From: Streptomyces sp. LX-29
Lineage (GTDB): Bacteria; Actinomycetota; Actinomycetes; Streptomycetales; Streptomycetaceae
Direction of reading: 5' to 3'
Assembly: GCF_029541745.1 (NCBI RefSeq)
Contig: NZ_CP089746.1
Span: 124,001-188,000, forward strand
DNA: 64,000 nt
The notes under the pieces were generated by a model, which saw only the letters and a program-made list of their open reading frames with translations, did not search any database and was not told the origin of the DNA. A program made the position numbers and the translations under genes. Below, in pieces: positions 25,784 to 34,264 of the stretch (position 1 is its first letter; every line of letters starts with the position of its first letter).

Positions 25784-26518
25784 ATGCGCAAGAACCGCAT
25801 CCGCACGACCGCCCTGGCCGCCATGACGGTGGCCGCCGTCTTGTCGCTGAGCGCCTGCGAGGACGGCACCGACTCCGCCGATGCCTCGTCCTCGCCCAGC
25901 GCGGCGCAGTCCGCGGACAAGGGACAGAAGACCGACGGCGGCTCGGGAGGCCACGCCGAGGGCTCCGGCTCCAAGAACACCCCGACAGGGGCGGAAGGCG
26001 GGAGTTCGACAGGTGGCGGCGCGTCCGGGAACAGCGGCGGCGCGACAGGCGACAACGGCGGCGCGACAGGCGACAGCGGGGGCGGTGACAAGAGCGGCTA
26101 CGGGCAGGTCTGTGGCACCAACGACCTGACGTGGGGGGCCACATCAGAGAGCCAGGCCGGCGGCTACATCCTGATCTCGGTGAAGGCCAAGCCGGGCGTC
26201 ACCTGCATGCTCCCGGCTGCGCTTCCGGTAGTGGCGTTCGGGTCCGACGGCACCGAAGCGGGGCCGGCCGAGCAGGCCGTCGGTGAGGAGGTGAAGCTGA
26301 GTGGCGCCACCACCGCCTATGCCGGGGTGAACCCCAAGACCACCAACACCGATGACGGCAAGGAGCTGAACCAGATCATTGTCGCGGTGAGCAGGGACGA
26401 CCAGACCGACCCGGTCAGCCTGAACACCGGCAGCATCACCGTCGACAAGCCGATCGTCACCAACTGGCACACCAGGCCCCAGGACGCCGTTCCCGGTGAC
26501 GGCGTGGACGGCCACTGA
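25784..26518 (+). CDS. DUF4232-type lipoprotein
   Basis: A 244-aa lipoprotein preceded by GGGGGAG. Signal peptide with lipobox L-S-A-C (Cys25). Residues 26-105 are a low-complexity Ser/Gly/Asp/Thr linker, including near-repeats of G-A-T-G-D-N-G-G. The folded domain (about 107-230) starts C-G-T-N-D-L-T-W-G and has a second cysteine in P-G-V-T-C-M-L-P, the DUF4232 layout of a beta-sandwich with one disulfide. Role unknown; cell-surface. It lies 107 bp from the IS630 array. Confidence 0.8.
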   Translation: MRKNRIRTTALAAMTVAAVLSLSACEDGTDSADASSSPSAAQSADKGQKTDGGSGGHAEGSGSKNTPTGAEGGSSTGGGASGNSGGATGDNGGATGDSGGGDKSGYGQVCGTNDLTWGATSESQAGGYILISVKAKPGVTCMLPAALPVVAFGSDGTEAGPAEQAVGEEVKLSGATTAYAGVNPKTTNTDDGKELNQIIVAVSRDDQTDPVSLNTGSITVDKPIVTNWHTRPQDAVPGDGVDGH

Positions 26519-26719
26519 CCACGGCGGCCCCGGAGCTTGTCGTACGACTTGGTGCCCAACACCCGCTCCGCACCCGGGGCGCGTATGCCACGCCAAGCAG
26601 CTGTGGCAGACGGTGGGTACCACCTGCGGAACATCGGCGGCCTGTGTGCCCCGTACGTCCCGGCCCGCTTGCCGGTCGAGAGATGAGGCGGTGTCCGACG
26701 GGTCGGGTGACAGGTCGAC

Positions 26720-26748
26720 GGCCCGGCCGCGGAGGCAGCGGCCGGGCC
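26720..26748. terminator. Hairpin between convergent genes
   Basis: An 11-bp perfect stem, GGCCCGGCCGC (26720-26730) with GCGGCCGGGCC (26738-26748), has a 7-nt loop. It sits 8 bp from the oxidoreductase stop and also ends the lipoprotein transcript. Confidence 0.75.
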
Positions 26749-26755
26749 GCGGTGT

Positions 26756-27748
26756 TCAGTCCATCGTGAGGACGACCTTGCCGCGGTTACTCCGCCGCTC
26801 CAGCCGCTGGTGGGCCCGGCTCGCCTCGGCGAGCGGGAAGGTGGCCTCCACCGGGACGCGGAAGGTGCCCTCGGCGACGCGTCGGGCGATCTCGTTCAGG
26901 TCATCGCCGGGCGCGTAGCCGTGCTCCAGCCGGTTCGTCAGCTGGAAGCCGTGGATGGTCACGTTCTTCGGGTAGAAGTCGAGGGTGTTCACCGTGCTCG
27001 GTTCCAGCGCCACGTTCGCGAGGGTCACGACCCGCCCCGCGTAGCCGACCTGCCGCAGACTCTGGGCGAACACCGCGCCTCCGACCGTGTCGAGTACGAC
27101 GTCCGCGCCCTGCCCGGCCGTCAGCCGCAGCACCTCCTCCACCGCCGCCTCGCCCGGGTGCTCGGAGGTGTCGATGGTGTCCTGAGCACCCAGTTCGCTC
27201 GCCCAGGCGGTCTTGTCGGCCGAGCTCGCGAGCGCGATGACACGGGCTCCCGCGTCCACCGCGATCTGCACCGCCGCGCTGCCCACACCGCTGGCCGCCG
27301 CATGCACCACCACCGTCTCCCCCACGGTGACCCGCGCGACCCGCCGCAGGCACAGCCAGGCGGTCAGCCAGGCCACCGGCAGCGCCGCGGCCTCGGTCAT
27401 CCCGACCCCGTCCGGCAGGACGGTCACCTGCGCCGCCGGCACCGCGGCGAGTTCCGCGTAGAAACCGGGCTCGTTCACCGGGCCCATGGCCATGACGCGC
27501 TGCCCGGCCGCGATCCCGCTCACACCCTCACCGACGGCGACCACCGTGCCGGCGGCCTCCAGTCCGGGGATCAGCGGAGGCCGGCCCGCCCGGTGGTAGC
27601 GGCCGGTGCGGGTCAGCACGTCCGCCCGGTTCACCCCCGCCGCCTCGATCCGCACCAGAACCTCACCGGGCCCCGCCACCGGGTCGGCCACCTCGACCGG
27701 CACCAGCACCTCAGGCCCACCGAACTCCTCGATCCGCACGGCACGCAT
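26756..27748 (-). CDS. NAD(P)H:quinone oxidoreductase, MDR superfamily
   Basis: A 330-aa zinc-free medium-chain reductase. The start at 27748 (M-R-A-V-R-I-E-E-F-G-G) has GGTGGAG; the earlier ATG at 27832 covers the operator. The GroES-like N-domain has G-V-N-R-A-D-V-L-T-R-T-G-R-Y (quinone reductase signature) and no catalytic zinc ligands. The Rossmann domain shows H-A-A-A-S-G-V-G-S-A-A-V-Q, and V-V-L-D-T-V-G-G is the usual NADPH-side strand. It probably reduces quinones or enones in detoxification. It is divergent from the CGNR regulator 113 bp away. Confidence 0.88.
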   Translation of the reverse strand: MRAVRIEEFGGPEVLVPVEVADPVAGPGEVLVRIEAAGVNRADVLTRTGRYHRAGRPPLIPGLEAAGTVVAVGEGVSGIAAGQRVMAMGPVNEPGFYAELAAVPAAQVTVLPDGVGMTEAAALPVAWLTAWLCLRRVARVTVGETVVVHAAASGVGSAAVQIAVDAGARVIALASSADKTAWASELGAQDTIDTSEHPGEAAVEEVLRLTAGQGADVVLDTVGGAVFAQSLRQVGYAGRVVTLANVALEPSTVNTLDFYPKNVTIHGFQLTNRLEHGYAPGDDLNEIARRVAEGTFRVPVEATFPLAEASRAHQRLERRSNRGKVVLTMD

Positions 27749-27809
27749 AACGCTCCACCCCTCTTCATGACGCCGGCCGGGACATCCAGGCCGGAACACC
27801 GGTTCAACG

Positions 27810-27843
27810 GGTGTCACTCTCCGACACCGCATCAGGAGGTGTC
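27810..27843. promoter_or_regulatory. GGTGTC dyad and third half-site
   Basis: GGTGTC (27810-27815) and GACACC (27823-27828) form a perfect 6+6 dyad with a 7-bp spacer. A third GGTGTC follows at 27838-27843, just upstream of the CGNR start at 27862. It is a candidate operator for the divergent pair. Confidence 0.5.
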
Positions 27844-27861
27844 AAGCGTTAAGATCGACGC

Positions 27862-28491
27862 ATGAATCCGACGCGACCAGAAGCACCCGCGGACGGGGGC
27901 CCCGACCCTCTCCTCGCCTTTCCGTTCATCGGGGGCCGCGCCTGCCTGAACTTCGTCGCCACGCTCGGCAAACGGCACACCGATCGCATCGAACGTCTCC
28001 CCCTCCCCGAAGCACTCGCCCGCTGGTTCGACGAGGCCGGGCTCCTCCCCACGCCGCCCGAGGGATTGCCCGTCACCGATCAGGAACTGGCGGACGCCCG
28101 CCGACTGCGAGAGGCGATATTCGGGCTGCTCACCGCCGCGATGCGTCAGCGGACCCCGGAAGCGGCCGACCTGGATACCGTCAATGCCGCCGCCGCCCGG
28201 CCCGACCTCGTACCCCAACTCGTGTGTGCCGGCGAGGAGCCCGGCAGGATGTCCCTGCGCCGGCGGGCCGACCACGCGGTACCCGCCGCGCTCTCCACCA
28301 TCGCGCGCGACGCCATGCTGCTGGTCGGCGGCCCCTTGATGGAGCGGGTCAAAGAGTGTGAGCGCCCGGAGTGCTCCCTGCTCTTCCTCGACGACTCCCA
28401 AGCCCGCCGCAGACGCTGGTGCTCCATGGAACGCTGCGGCAACCTCGCCAAGATCGCCGGCTACCGCTCCCGATCAGCGCGCCGGGGCTGA
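27862..28491 (+). CDS. ABATE-domain regulator with CGNR zinc finger
   Basis: A 209-aa putative transcription factor. N-terminal ABATE (stress-induced) domain: G-G-R-A-C-L-N-F-V-A-T and the L-P-E-A-L-A-R-W-F helix. C-terminal zinc finger: C166, C171, C187 and C192, with W-C-S-M-E-R-C-G-N. The canonical C-G-N-R-x-K becomes C-G-N-L-A-K here, so the arginine that names the finger is missing, while the metal ligands remain. It is divergent from the quinone reductase and likely its regulator. Confidence 0.85.
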   Translation: MNPTRPEAPADGGPDPLLAFPFIGGRACLNFVATLGKRHTDRIERLPLPEALARWFDEAGLLPTPPEGLPVTDQELADARRLREAIFGLLTAAMRQRTPEAADLDTVNAAAARPDLVPQLVCAGEEPGRMSLRRRADHAVPAALSTIARDAMLLVGGPLMERVKECERPECSLLFLDDSQARRRRWCSMERCGNLAKIAGYRSRSARRG

Positions 28492-28997
28492 CGCCACCTG
28501 GGAGGCTGAGCGGTCGACCCCGCCGCCGACCTCGCCGGCCCGGGGCCCTGGGGACGCGCCGTCGCGCACGGGCCGGTCACGCCGTACGGCGGCGTGGCGA
28601 GCGCGTAGCCGAGCAGGGAGTGGCGTCGCCCCGGATACGTGCACCCAGTCGCCGTCCACCAGGGCACGGGCATGGCGGCACCGCCCGCACGCGAGTCGCC
28701 GTCGCCGTCGCTTGGCGCAAGAACGACCCCAACCCCCTGGTGACACGCCTGCTGGCGACCGTCAGCCAAGGTCCGCCGGACAGTTCCCGATGTCCTGAGT
28801 CGGAGATTCGTCGCCGGTCTGGTGTGAGTCGTCCCTGAGCTGTCAGCCTCGGCGCGGTGCGCTTCGACGGCCCGGCCGCCCCGAAACCGCCGTCGCGCGA
28901 ACTTCGCCCGGACTAGGCTCACTTGAGGTCACCACCGTGGTCGCCTGGACCTCGCGGAGCGCGCCGGAGCATCGTCCGCCGTGACGGGGGGCCACCC
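28492..28997. other. 506-bp region without an intact gene
   Basis: On the minus strand a short piece near 28640-28680 reads R-A-L-V-D-G-D-W-V-H-V-S-G-A-T, like the start of RidA/YjgF proteins, but the downstream sequence does not continue as RidA. No other gene, repeat or hairpin is supported. The end supplies the ribosome site for the next gene. Confidence 0.4.
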
Positions 28998-29540
28998 GTG
29001 CAGACGGGAGCCGCCGTGTACAACGTCGCCACGCTCGGCGTGTCGTTCATCGCCCTGGTCCTCTCGGCCCTCGCCGCCTGGCGGCAGCACCACCAGGCGC
29101 GGTCCCAGAGCGCGCTGACCACGATCCTGGAGGTGTACTTCCGCGACATCCGCGACATGGATTTCCAGCGCGACCAGACCTACGTCGTGACCCGTCTGGG
29201 AGCGGAGCACCCGCCGCCGGCGGAGGGCGGCATCGCGGCCCTCCCCGAACAGGCCCAACACGCCATCTGGAACGTCGCGTTCATGTACGAGAGTGTCGGC
29301 ATGATGCACGCCCTGGACATGATGGACTCCCGTGTCGCGCTGGGCGTCTTCAACTTCCGGATCACCCAGGTGTGGGAGGCGATGGAGCCGTACATCATGG
29401 CGGAGCGCGCGGTCCGCCAGGCGCCCTTCCTGGCCTTCTTCGAGAACCTCTACCTCGAGGCGCGTGCCACACCACCGGAGGAGCTGTACCGCGAGCTGGG
29501 ACTGCGCACCATCGGTGGCTTCACCCCCGGCGGCGGGTGA
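28998..29540 (+). CDS. DUF4760-like single-TM protein
   Basis: A 180-aa protein. GTG at 28998 follows GGGGGG; upstream residues of the open frame are Arg/Pro-rich filler. One N-terminal membrane helix (V-A-T-L-G-V-S-F-I-A-L-V-L-S-A-L-A-A-W), then Q-H-H-Q-A-R-S-Q-S-A and a helical domain with I-L-E-V-Y-F-R-D-I-R-D-M, W-N-V-A-F-M-Y-E-S-V-G and Y-R-E-L-G-L-R at the end. The layout resembles DUF4760 proteins. Function unknown; domain probably cytosolic. Family call is tentative. Confidence 0.68.
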   Translation: MQTGAAVYNVATLGVSFIALVLSALAAWRQHHQARSQSALTTILEVYFRDIRDMDFQRDQTYVVTRLGAEHPPPAEGGIAALPEQAQHAIWNVAFMYESVGMMHALDMMDSRVALGVFNFRITQVWEAMEPYIMAERAVRQAPFLAFFENLYLEARATPPEELYRELGLRTIGGFTPGGG

Positions 29541-30136
29541 GCGCCGGCCTTCAGGCCCGCCGACGGCGGCCTACTCCTCTGAGTGAGGGGAAAGCCTGCT
29601 GAGAGGAGGTCGTTCTGGGCGGGGTCCGTCGCGGATGCCGGGGAGGGCGGTTGACAGGAGCTTCGATGCGATCGTGGACGCCTGGCGGCGGATGCCGCGC
29701 CGCGGAGATGGGCCACTGTGAGACGTACGCCCGGACGTCCTTGAACGCCGGATCGTGGACCGACAGCGCAGACAGAAGGTCCATCCGGGCCCCTGGACGT
29801 CACCATGCGTCGCACGATCCGGAGGGCGGCGTGCCGGTGGTGAACGAGTCGGTCGAGGAGACGGTCGCCGAGGCCCGCGTGACACTGGAGAGAGATGCCG
29901 GTCGGCTTGCGCCGATGCCGCGCGCGGTTGCGGCGTCCGCGCCCCCGAGAAGCCGGCCACGACCAGGTCAGGCGGACCCAGCAGGCGGGGAAGACCGTCG
30001 CCGCGGCGGCCGCCCGCAGACCGCGCCAGGGCACGCGCGCGGGCCCAGGCAGTCGCCGCACGGCCCCGGATCGACGCCTTCTTCATCGGATTGACGCGGC
30101 GGCGCCGGGGCAGGCGCGGAGCCGAGGAGTGGAGCC
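29541..30136. other. 596-bp gap, no supported gene
   Basis: Frames are open on both strands but conflict with each other and none has a ribosome site or motif. A plus-strand piece at about 29831-29920 (V-P-V-V-N-E-S-V-E-E-T-V-A-E-A-R) looks mildly coding and might be a decayed helical protein. The right end holds the GGAG site of the YihY gene. Confidence 0.45.
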
Positions 30137-31123
30137 ATGGGACACAACGCGGACGAGGCCGGCGCCTCCCAGGCCGACGCCTCCCGTCCTGAGCCGGACA
30201 GGAAGTCGCCCGCCGATGGGCCCACGGACCTGCCCAGGAAGGCGTGGCGGGGGGCGCTCAAACGCACCGTGAGGGAGTTCAGGGACGACAACCTCACCGA
30301 CTGGGGCGCCGCGCTCACCTACTACGGGGTGCTCTCGATCTTCCCCGCCCTGCTGGCCCTGGTGTCCATCCTGGGCCTGCTGGGGACCTCCAGCATCCAG
30401 TCGCTGATCGACAACCTGAGCGGCGTGGCCCCGGGGGCCGCCCACGACATCCTCGACAGCATGCTCAAGCAGATCCAGGACAACCAGGGCGGCGCCGGCA
30501 TCGCGCTGGTCATCGGCACCCTGATCGCGCTGTGGTCGGCGTCCGGATACATCGCGGCCTTCATGCGCGCTTCCAACGCGGTCTACGACATCGGGGAGGG
30601 GCGGCCGGTGTGGAAGACGCTGCCCACCCGGTTCGGCATCACGCTCGTCGTCGTGGTGCTCCTGGCGGCGATCGCGGTCGGCGTCGTCTTCACAGGCACC
30701 GTGGCCGAGAAGACCGGGCAGGTCCTGGGCGTCGGGGATACGGCCGTCGCCGTGTGGAACATCGCCAAATGGCCGGTGATGGTCATCCTGTTCAGCCTGA
30801 TCATCGCCCTGCTGTACTGGGCGTCACCGAATGTCAAGCGCGGTTTCCGCTGGGTCACCCCCGGCAGCGTCCTCGCCGTACTCATCTGGATCATCGCCTC
30901 CGCCGGCTTCGCGCTGTACGTGGCGAACTTCGGCAGCTACAACAGGACCTACGGCAGCCTGGCCTCGGTGATCATCTTTCTGATCTGGCTGTGGATCTCC
31001 AATATCGCCATCCTGCTCGGCCTGGAATTCGACGCCGAACTCGAACGCGGCCGCGCCATCGACACCGGGCACCCGCCCGACGAGGAGCCGTATGCGGAGC
31101 CCCGCGACACCCGCAAACTCTGA
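30137..31123 (+). CDS. YihY/BrkB-family membrane protein
   Basis: A 328-aa protein with six membrane helices. The soluble N-terminus (residues 1-35) is Asp/Pro-rich. Family motifs: F-R-D-D-N-L-T-D-W-G-A-A-L-T-Y-Y, F-P-A-L-L-A-L-V-S, S-A-S-G-Y-I-A-A-F, N-V-K-R-G-F-R-W-V-T-P-G, and the last helix W-L-W-I-S-N-I-A-I-L-L-G. The old annotation as ribonuclease BN is wrong for this family; the transported or bound molecule is unknown. The tail E-L-E-R-G-R is typical. It converges on HxlR. Confidence 0.9.
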   Translation: MGHNADEAGASQADASRPEPDRKSPADGPTDLPRKAWRGALKRTVREFRDDNLTDWGAALTYYGVLSIFPALLALVSILGLLGTSSIQSLIDNLSGVAPGAAHDILDSMLKQIQDNQGGAGIALVIGTLIALWSASGYIAAFMRASNAVYDIGEGRPVWKTLPTRFGITLVVVVLLAAIAVGVVFTGTVAEKTGQVLGVGDTAVAVWNIAKWPVMVILFSLIIALLYWASPNVKRGFRWVTPGSVLAVLIWIIASAGFALYVANFGSYNRTYGSLASVIIFLIWLWISNIAILLGLEFDAELERGRAIDTGHPPDEEPYAEPRDTRKL

Positions 31124-31207
31124 ACGCCCGCCGCGGGCACCGTCACGGCGGAGGTGCGGCCGGAGCAGCGATGAAGTCCCCAAGCTCGCCTAGACCTCCA
31201 AGCTCGG

Positions 31208-31720
31208 CTACACGCCGCTTGGTCCGGCCTTGGGCGCCGCGCCGCGGCGCCAGGCGGGGTTCAGCCGGATCTCGATGTCGTCGGACAGCGCTTCCGGCGC
31301 CGGGTCGGCGGTGACGCGCACCCGGATCGGACGGTCGGTGTCGGCCTCGGCGAACGACAGGGGCGGGCGGCCTTCCTGTAGGTGCTTGTCGCCCCATTGC
31401 ATCAGCGACAGGAACACCGGCAGCAGGTCCTCGCCGGCCTCGGTCAGTCGGTACTCGTCGCGGGCCCGACTCCCCGGCTCCCGGTAGGGGACGGGCTCGA
31501 CGATCTGCGCGGCCTTCAGCTGTTTGAGTGCCCGCGACACCGCGGGGGCCGAGGCCCCGATCCGATCCACGAAGTCCTCGAACCTGGTGGTGCCGTAGAA
31601 GCACTCGCGGACCACCAGGAACACCGTCTTGGTGCTGAGCAGGTCCAGCACCCGCCCCGCCGAGCATCCGTCGCCGATCGACCATGCGTCTCGGTCGCGC
31701 AGCCGTGCCTCGAACTTCAT
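31208..31720 (-). CDS. HxlR-family transcriptional regulator
   Basis: A 170-aa winged-helix regulator; ATG 31720 follows GGGGTGG. The HxlR signature is present: W-S-I-G-D-G-C-S-A-G-R-V-L-D-L-L, then F-Y-G-T-T-R-F-E-D-F-V-D-R-I-G-A-S (canonical R-F-x-E/D-L), S-R-A-L-K-Q-L, and Y-R-L-T-E-A-G-E-D-L. Cys19 sits near the N-terminus, where some HxlR members sense thiol or aldehyde stress. It is divergent from an SDR and tautomerase that it probably represses through the TAACG dyads. Confidence 0.88.
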   Translation of the reverse strand: MKFEARLRDRDAWSIGDGCSAGRVLDLLSTKTVFLVVRECFYGTTRFEDFVDRIGASAPAVSRALKQLKAAQIVEPVPYREPGSRARDEYRLTEAGEDLLPVFLSLMQWGDKHLQEGRPPLSFAEADTDRPIRVRVTADPAPEALSDDIEIRLNPAWRRGAAPKAGPSGV

Positions 31721-31740
31721 CGCCACCCCGTCATTGTAAC

Positions 31741-31794
31741 TAACGATTGCGTTATCCAGCGGGGCGTGGTTCCATCTGACTAACGAAAGCGTTA
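31741..31794. promoter_or_regulatory. Twin HxlR operators, 40 bp apart
   Basis: Two palindromes, TAACGATTGCGTTA (31741-31754) and TAACGAAAGCGTTA (31781-31794), each TAACG-N4-CGTTA, are both followed by TCCAG. The 40-bp centre distance puts them on the same DNA face. They lie between the divergent HxlR and SDR starts. Confidence 0.75.
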
Positions 31795-31823
31795 TCCAGG
31801 TGTGGTTGTCCAGATGGGGGTGG

Positions 31824-32531
31824 GTGCTTGTGGTCGCGGTAGCAGGCAGGGTGGTCGTGGTGACCGGGGGCCGGCGGGGACTCGGCGCGGCGCTGGTGGA
31901 CGAGGTGCTGGCGCGCGGGGCGCGAAAGGTGTACTCGACCGCGCGCTCGGCGTACGTCGACCACCGTCCGGAGGTGGTCACCGCCGAACTGGAGGTCCGC
32001 TCGGCGGCGTCGGTCGCCGCCCTCGCTAAGGAAGCCTCCGATGTCGAGATCGTGTTCAACAACGCGGGAGCCCTGCTGCCGGCTCCGCTGCTGACGGGTG
32101 ACTTCGAGCGCGTCACCGCGACGTTCGACGTCAACGTCTTCGGGCTGCTGCGGGTGGCACGCGCGTTCGCGCCGATCCTGGCCGCGAACGGCGGGGGCGC
32201 ACTGGTGAACATGCACTCCGTGCTGTCCTGGCTGGCCGGCAGCGGCGCCTACGGGGCGTCCAAGGCGGCGGCGTGGTCCGTCACGAACTCGCTCCGACTC
32301 GAACTGGCGGGTCAGAACACCGAGGTCGTCGGCGTACACGCGGGGTTCATCGACACCGAGATGGTCTCCGCCTTCGAGCTTCCCAAGGCGACGCCGGCCG
32401 AGGTGGCCGCGCGGATCGTCGACGGCCTGGAGGCCGAGGCCGCGGAGGTGCTCACGGACGACGCCACAGTCGCCGCCAAGGCGGCGCTGTCCGGGCCCGT
32501 GGAGCACCTGACCTTCTCAGCCGCCCGTTGA
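31824..32531 (+). CDS. Short-chain dehydrogenase/reductase (SDR)
   Basis: A 235-aa Rossmann oxidoreductase. GTG 31824 follows GGGGG; GTG 31830 is an alternative. T-G-G-R-R-G-L-G is the nucleotide loop, N-N-A-G follows beta 4, and the catalytic Ser and Y-G-A-S-K are present (M-H-S-V-L-S then Y-G-A-S-K-A-A). The Y-S-T-A-R-S segment after beta 2 favours NADP(H). Paired with a tautomerase 36 bp downstream and controlled by HxlR: reduction of a carbonyl compound is likely. Confidence 0.88.
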   Translation: MLVVAVAGRVVVVTGGRRGLGAALVDEVLARGARKVYSTARSAYVDHRPEVVTAELEVRSAASVAALAKEASDVEIVFNNAGALLPAPLLTGDFERVTATFDVNVFGLLRVARAFAPILAANGGGALVNMHSVLSWLAGSGAYGASKAAAWSVTNSLRLELAGQNTEVVGVHAGFIDTEMVSAFELPKATPAEVAARIVDGLEAEAAEVLTDDATVAAKAALSGPVEHLTFSAAR

Positions 32532-32566
32532 CACCCATCCCGACATTCGAGGAGTACCGAACCGCC

Positions 32567-32992
32567 ATGCCCCTGTGGACCATTCACCACACGCCCGGGA
32601 CCTTCACCGAGGCGGAGAAGCGTCGACTCGCCTCCGACATCGCCGACCACTACGAAAAGGTCGGGTTGCCCCGGTTCTACGTGGTCACGCTGTTCCACGA
32701 GACCCGGTCCGAGGACTTCTACGTCGGTGGGGAGGCCACCCCGGTCGGGGTCCGCATCACCATCGATCACATCGCCCGCCGCAACCCCGACCGGGAGAGC
32801 CGGCGTCGGACCGCCCAGTGGATCAATGGCATGCTGCGGCCTCACCTCGAACGGAGCGCGGGGCTGCACTGGGAGTTCCACATCGACGAGACCAGCGACG
32901 AGCTCTGGATGATCAACGGGATCGTGCCGCCCCCGGCAGGCTCCGACGCCGAGAAGCTCTGGGCTGAGAACAACTCGGCGGCCCCCTACTGA
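32567..32992 (+). CDS. Tautomerase superfamily protein (cis-CaaD/Tautomerase_3-like)
   Basis: A 141-aa protein. After Met removal the N-terminus is Pro1 (P-L-W-T-I-H-H), the catalytic proton carrier of this superfamily. Length and the F-T-E-A-E-K-R-R-L-A helix, R-I-T-I-D-H-I-A-R-R and the long C-terminal extension (W-E-F-H-I-D-E-T) fit the cis-chloroacrylic acid dehalogenase-like group. GAGGAG lies 13 bp upstream, somewhat far. Co-transcribed with the SDR; possibly enol/keto isomerisation coupled to reduction. Real substrate unknown. Confidence 0.8.
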   Translation: MPLWTIHHTPGTFTEAEKRRLASDIADHYEKVGLPRFYVVTLFHETRSEDFYVGGEATPVGVRITIDHIARRNPDRESRRRTAQWINGMLRPHLERSAGLHWEFHIDETSDELWMINGIVPPPAGSDAEKLWAENNSAAPY

Positions 32993-33060
32993 TCACGCCG
33001 GCCGGTACGGGTGAGTCCCAGGACGCGGCTGAGGCTGCGCCCTGCGGAGGACGCGGCTAC

Positions 33061-33098
33061 GGGGCCCGGAGACGTCGCCATGACAGCCTCCGGGCCCC
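33061..33098. terminator. Bidirectional hairpin terminator
   Basis: An 11-bp perfect stem, GGGGCCCGGAG (33061-33071) with CTCCGGGCCCC (33088-33098), has a 16-nt loop, between the converging tautomerase and protease genes. Confidence 0.78.
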
Positions 33099-33140
33099 GG
33101 GGCGGTCCGCCGCGCTGCGGCCGGGCCGGAACCCCGGCGC

Positions 33141-34046
33141 TCAGCCGCGCTGGGCGGCGTCGTAGACGGCCCGCGCGGTCTTGTCGAACGTCGGCCCGTA
33201 CATCGGGGAGCTGCCGTTGCCCTCGCCGTGGCTGTTGACCGAGACCACGGTGCCCTTACCGGTGGCGGAGTCGAAGCCGGCCAGCCAGGGACCGCCGCTC
33301 GCGCCGCCGCCGAGGTCGCACGGGACGCGCTGCTCGCCCTCGGGGGCGCGCTGAGAGGTACCGGCGCAGTACAGCAGTTCCTCGCCCCGCTGGGGAGTGG
33401 TCCCCGGATAGCCGAAGGCGGTGACCCGCTCACCGGCCGGACGGCCGAAGGCGATGTTCTGTGCCCCCACCGCGTCGGTGAGCCGCTTCCCCTTGGCCGG
33501 GGTGGCGACGACCATCGCCGCCACGTCGTTGACGGTGTTCTCGGCCCAGGAGCGCGGTGTCATGGTCGCCTTGACGGCATAGCGACCGTACGGCGCCTTG
33601 CCCTTGGCGTAGCCGGGGACGAAGACGATGTCGCTGTAGGTGTTGGCGGGCGAGGAGCCGAGACGCGCGCAGTGGGCGGCCGTCATGATCACTGAGCGGT
33701 TTCCGCTGGTGACGGCGCTGGCCGTGCACCAGGTGTCCTGGCCCCTGGAGTTGACGAAGAAGAGCCGGCCGACGCTGGGGATGCCCTTGCCGGTCCAGGG
33801 CTTGCTGAGCGGTCCGGTCCGTCCCAGGTCGACGTCGCGGCCGACCTGCTTCATGCGCGCGGGCGTCCAGTGCGAGAGGGCGGCGGACTGCTCCGCCGCC
33901 GTGTAGGTGACCGTGGCGACCTGCCCGGTTCCGGCGGCGGCCGCCGCGGGTACGGCCGGGGCCAACAGGGGACCGGCCAGGGCCAGCAGGGCGGTGGCGA
34001 GACCGGAGACGGTGCGGCGCACGCCTCGGGACGGGCTGGGCGACAT
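33141..34046 (-). CDS. Secreted trypsin-like serine protease (S1 fold)
   Basis: A 301-aa exported protease starting at 34046 after AGAGG. Sec signal peptide ends around A-A-A-A-A (residue 38). A short pro-region follows. Triad: His125 (T-A-A-H-C), Asp174 (V-N-D-V-A-A), Ser250 (G-G-G-A-S-G-G-P-W, a variant of G-D-S-G-G-P with the first Asp replaced). Two likely disulfides: Cys107-Cys126 and Cys228-Cys243. The changed D-to-A before Ser250 is common in V8-like members and alters the activation mechanism. Confidence 0.87.
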   Translation of the reverse strand: MSPSPSRGVRRTVSGLATALLALAGPLLAPAVPAAAAAGTGQVATVTYTAAEQSAALSHWTPARMKQVGRDVDLGRTGPLSKPWTGKGIPSVGRLFFVNSRGQDTWCTASAVTSGNRSVIMTAAHCARLGSSPANTYSDIVFVPGYAKGKAPYGRYAVKATMTPRSWAENTVNDVAAMVVATPAKGKRLTDAVGAQNIAFGRPAGERVTAFGYPGTTPQRGEELLYCAGTSQRAPEGEQRVPCDLGGGASGGPWLAGFDSATGKGTVVSVNSHGEGNGSSPMYGPTFDKTARAVYDAAQRG

Positions 34047-34264
34047 GGGTGTCCTCTCGGATGATCGGGATGGGGCCATCACCCGGAAGGATGCGATTCC
34101 GGCGAGTGGGGTGCATCCGCCGTCTGATCTTTCGTTGCCACGGCCAACTTGTTCGGCGTGATGTATGAAACCCGCCGCACCTCCGCCGCGTCCGGACACT
34201 CGCCACACCTCCGCCGCGTCCGGATCACCCGCCGCGGCGTTCGGTCCCGACCGGCGGGTGCCGT

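Noticed and set aside
28640..28680. RidA-family gene
   Set aside because: Only about 15 residues match; no start, length or further motifs.
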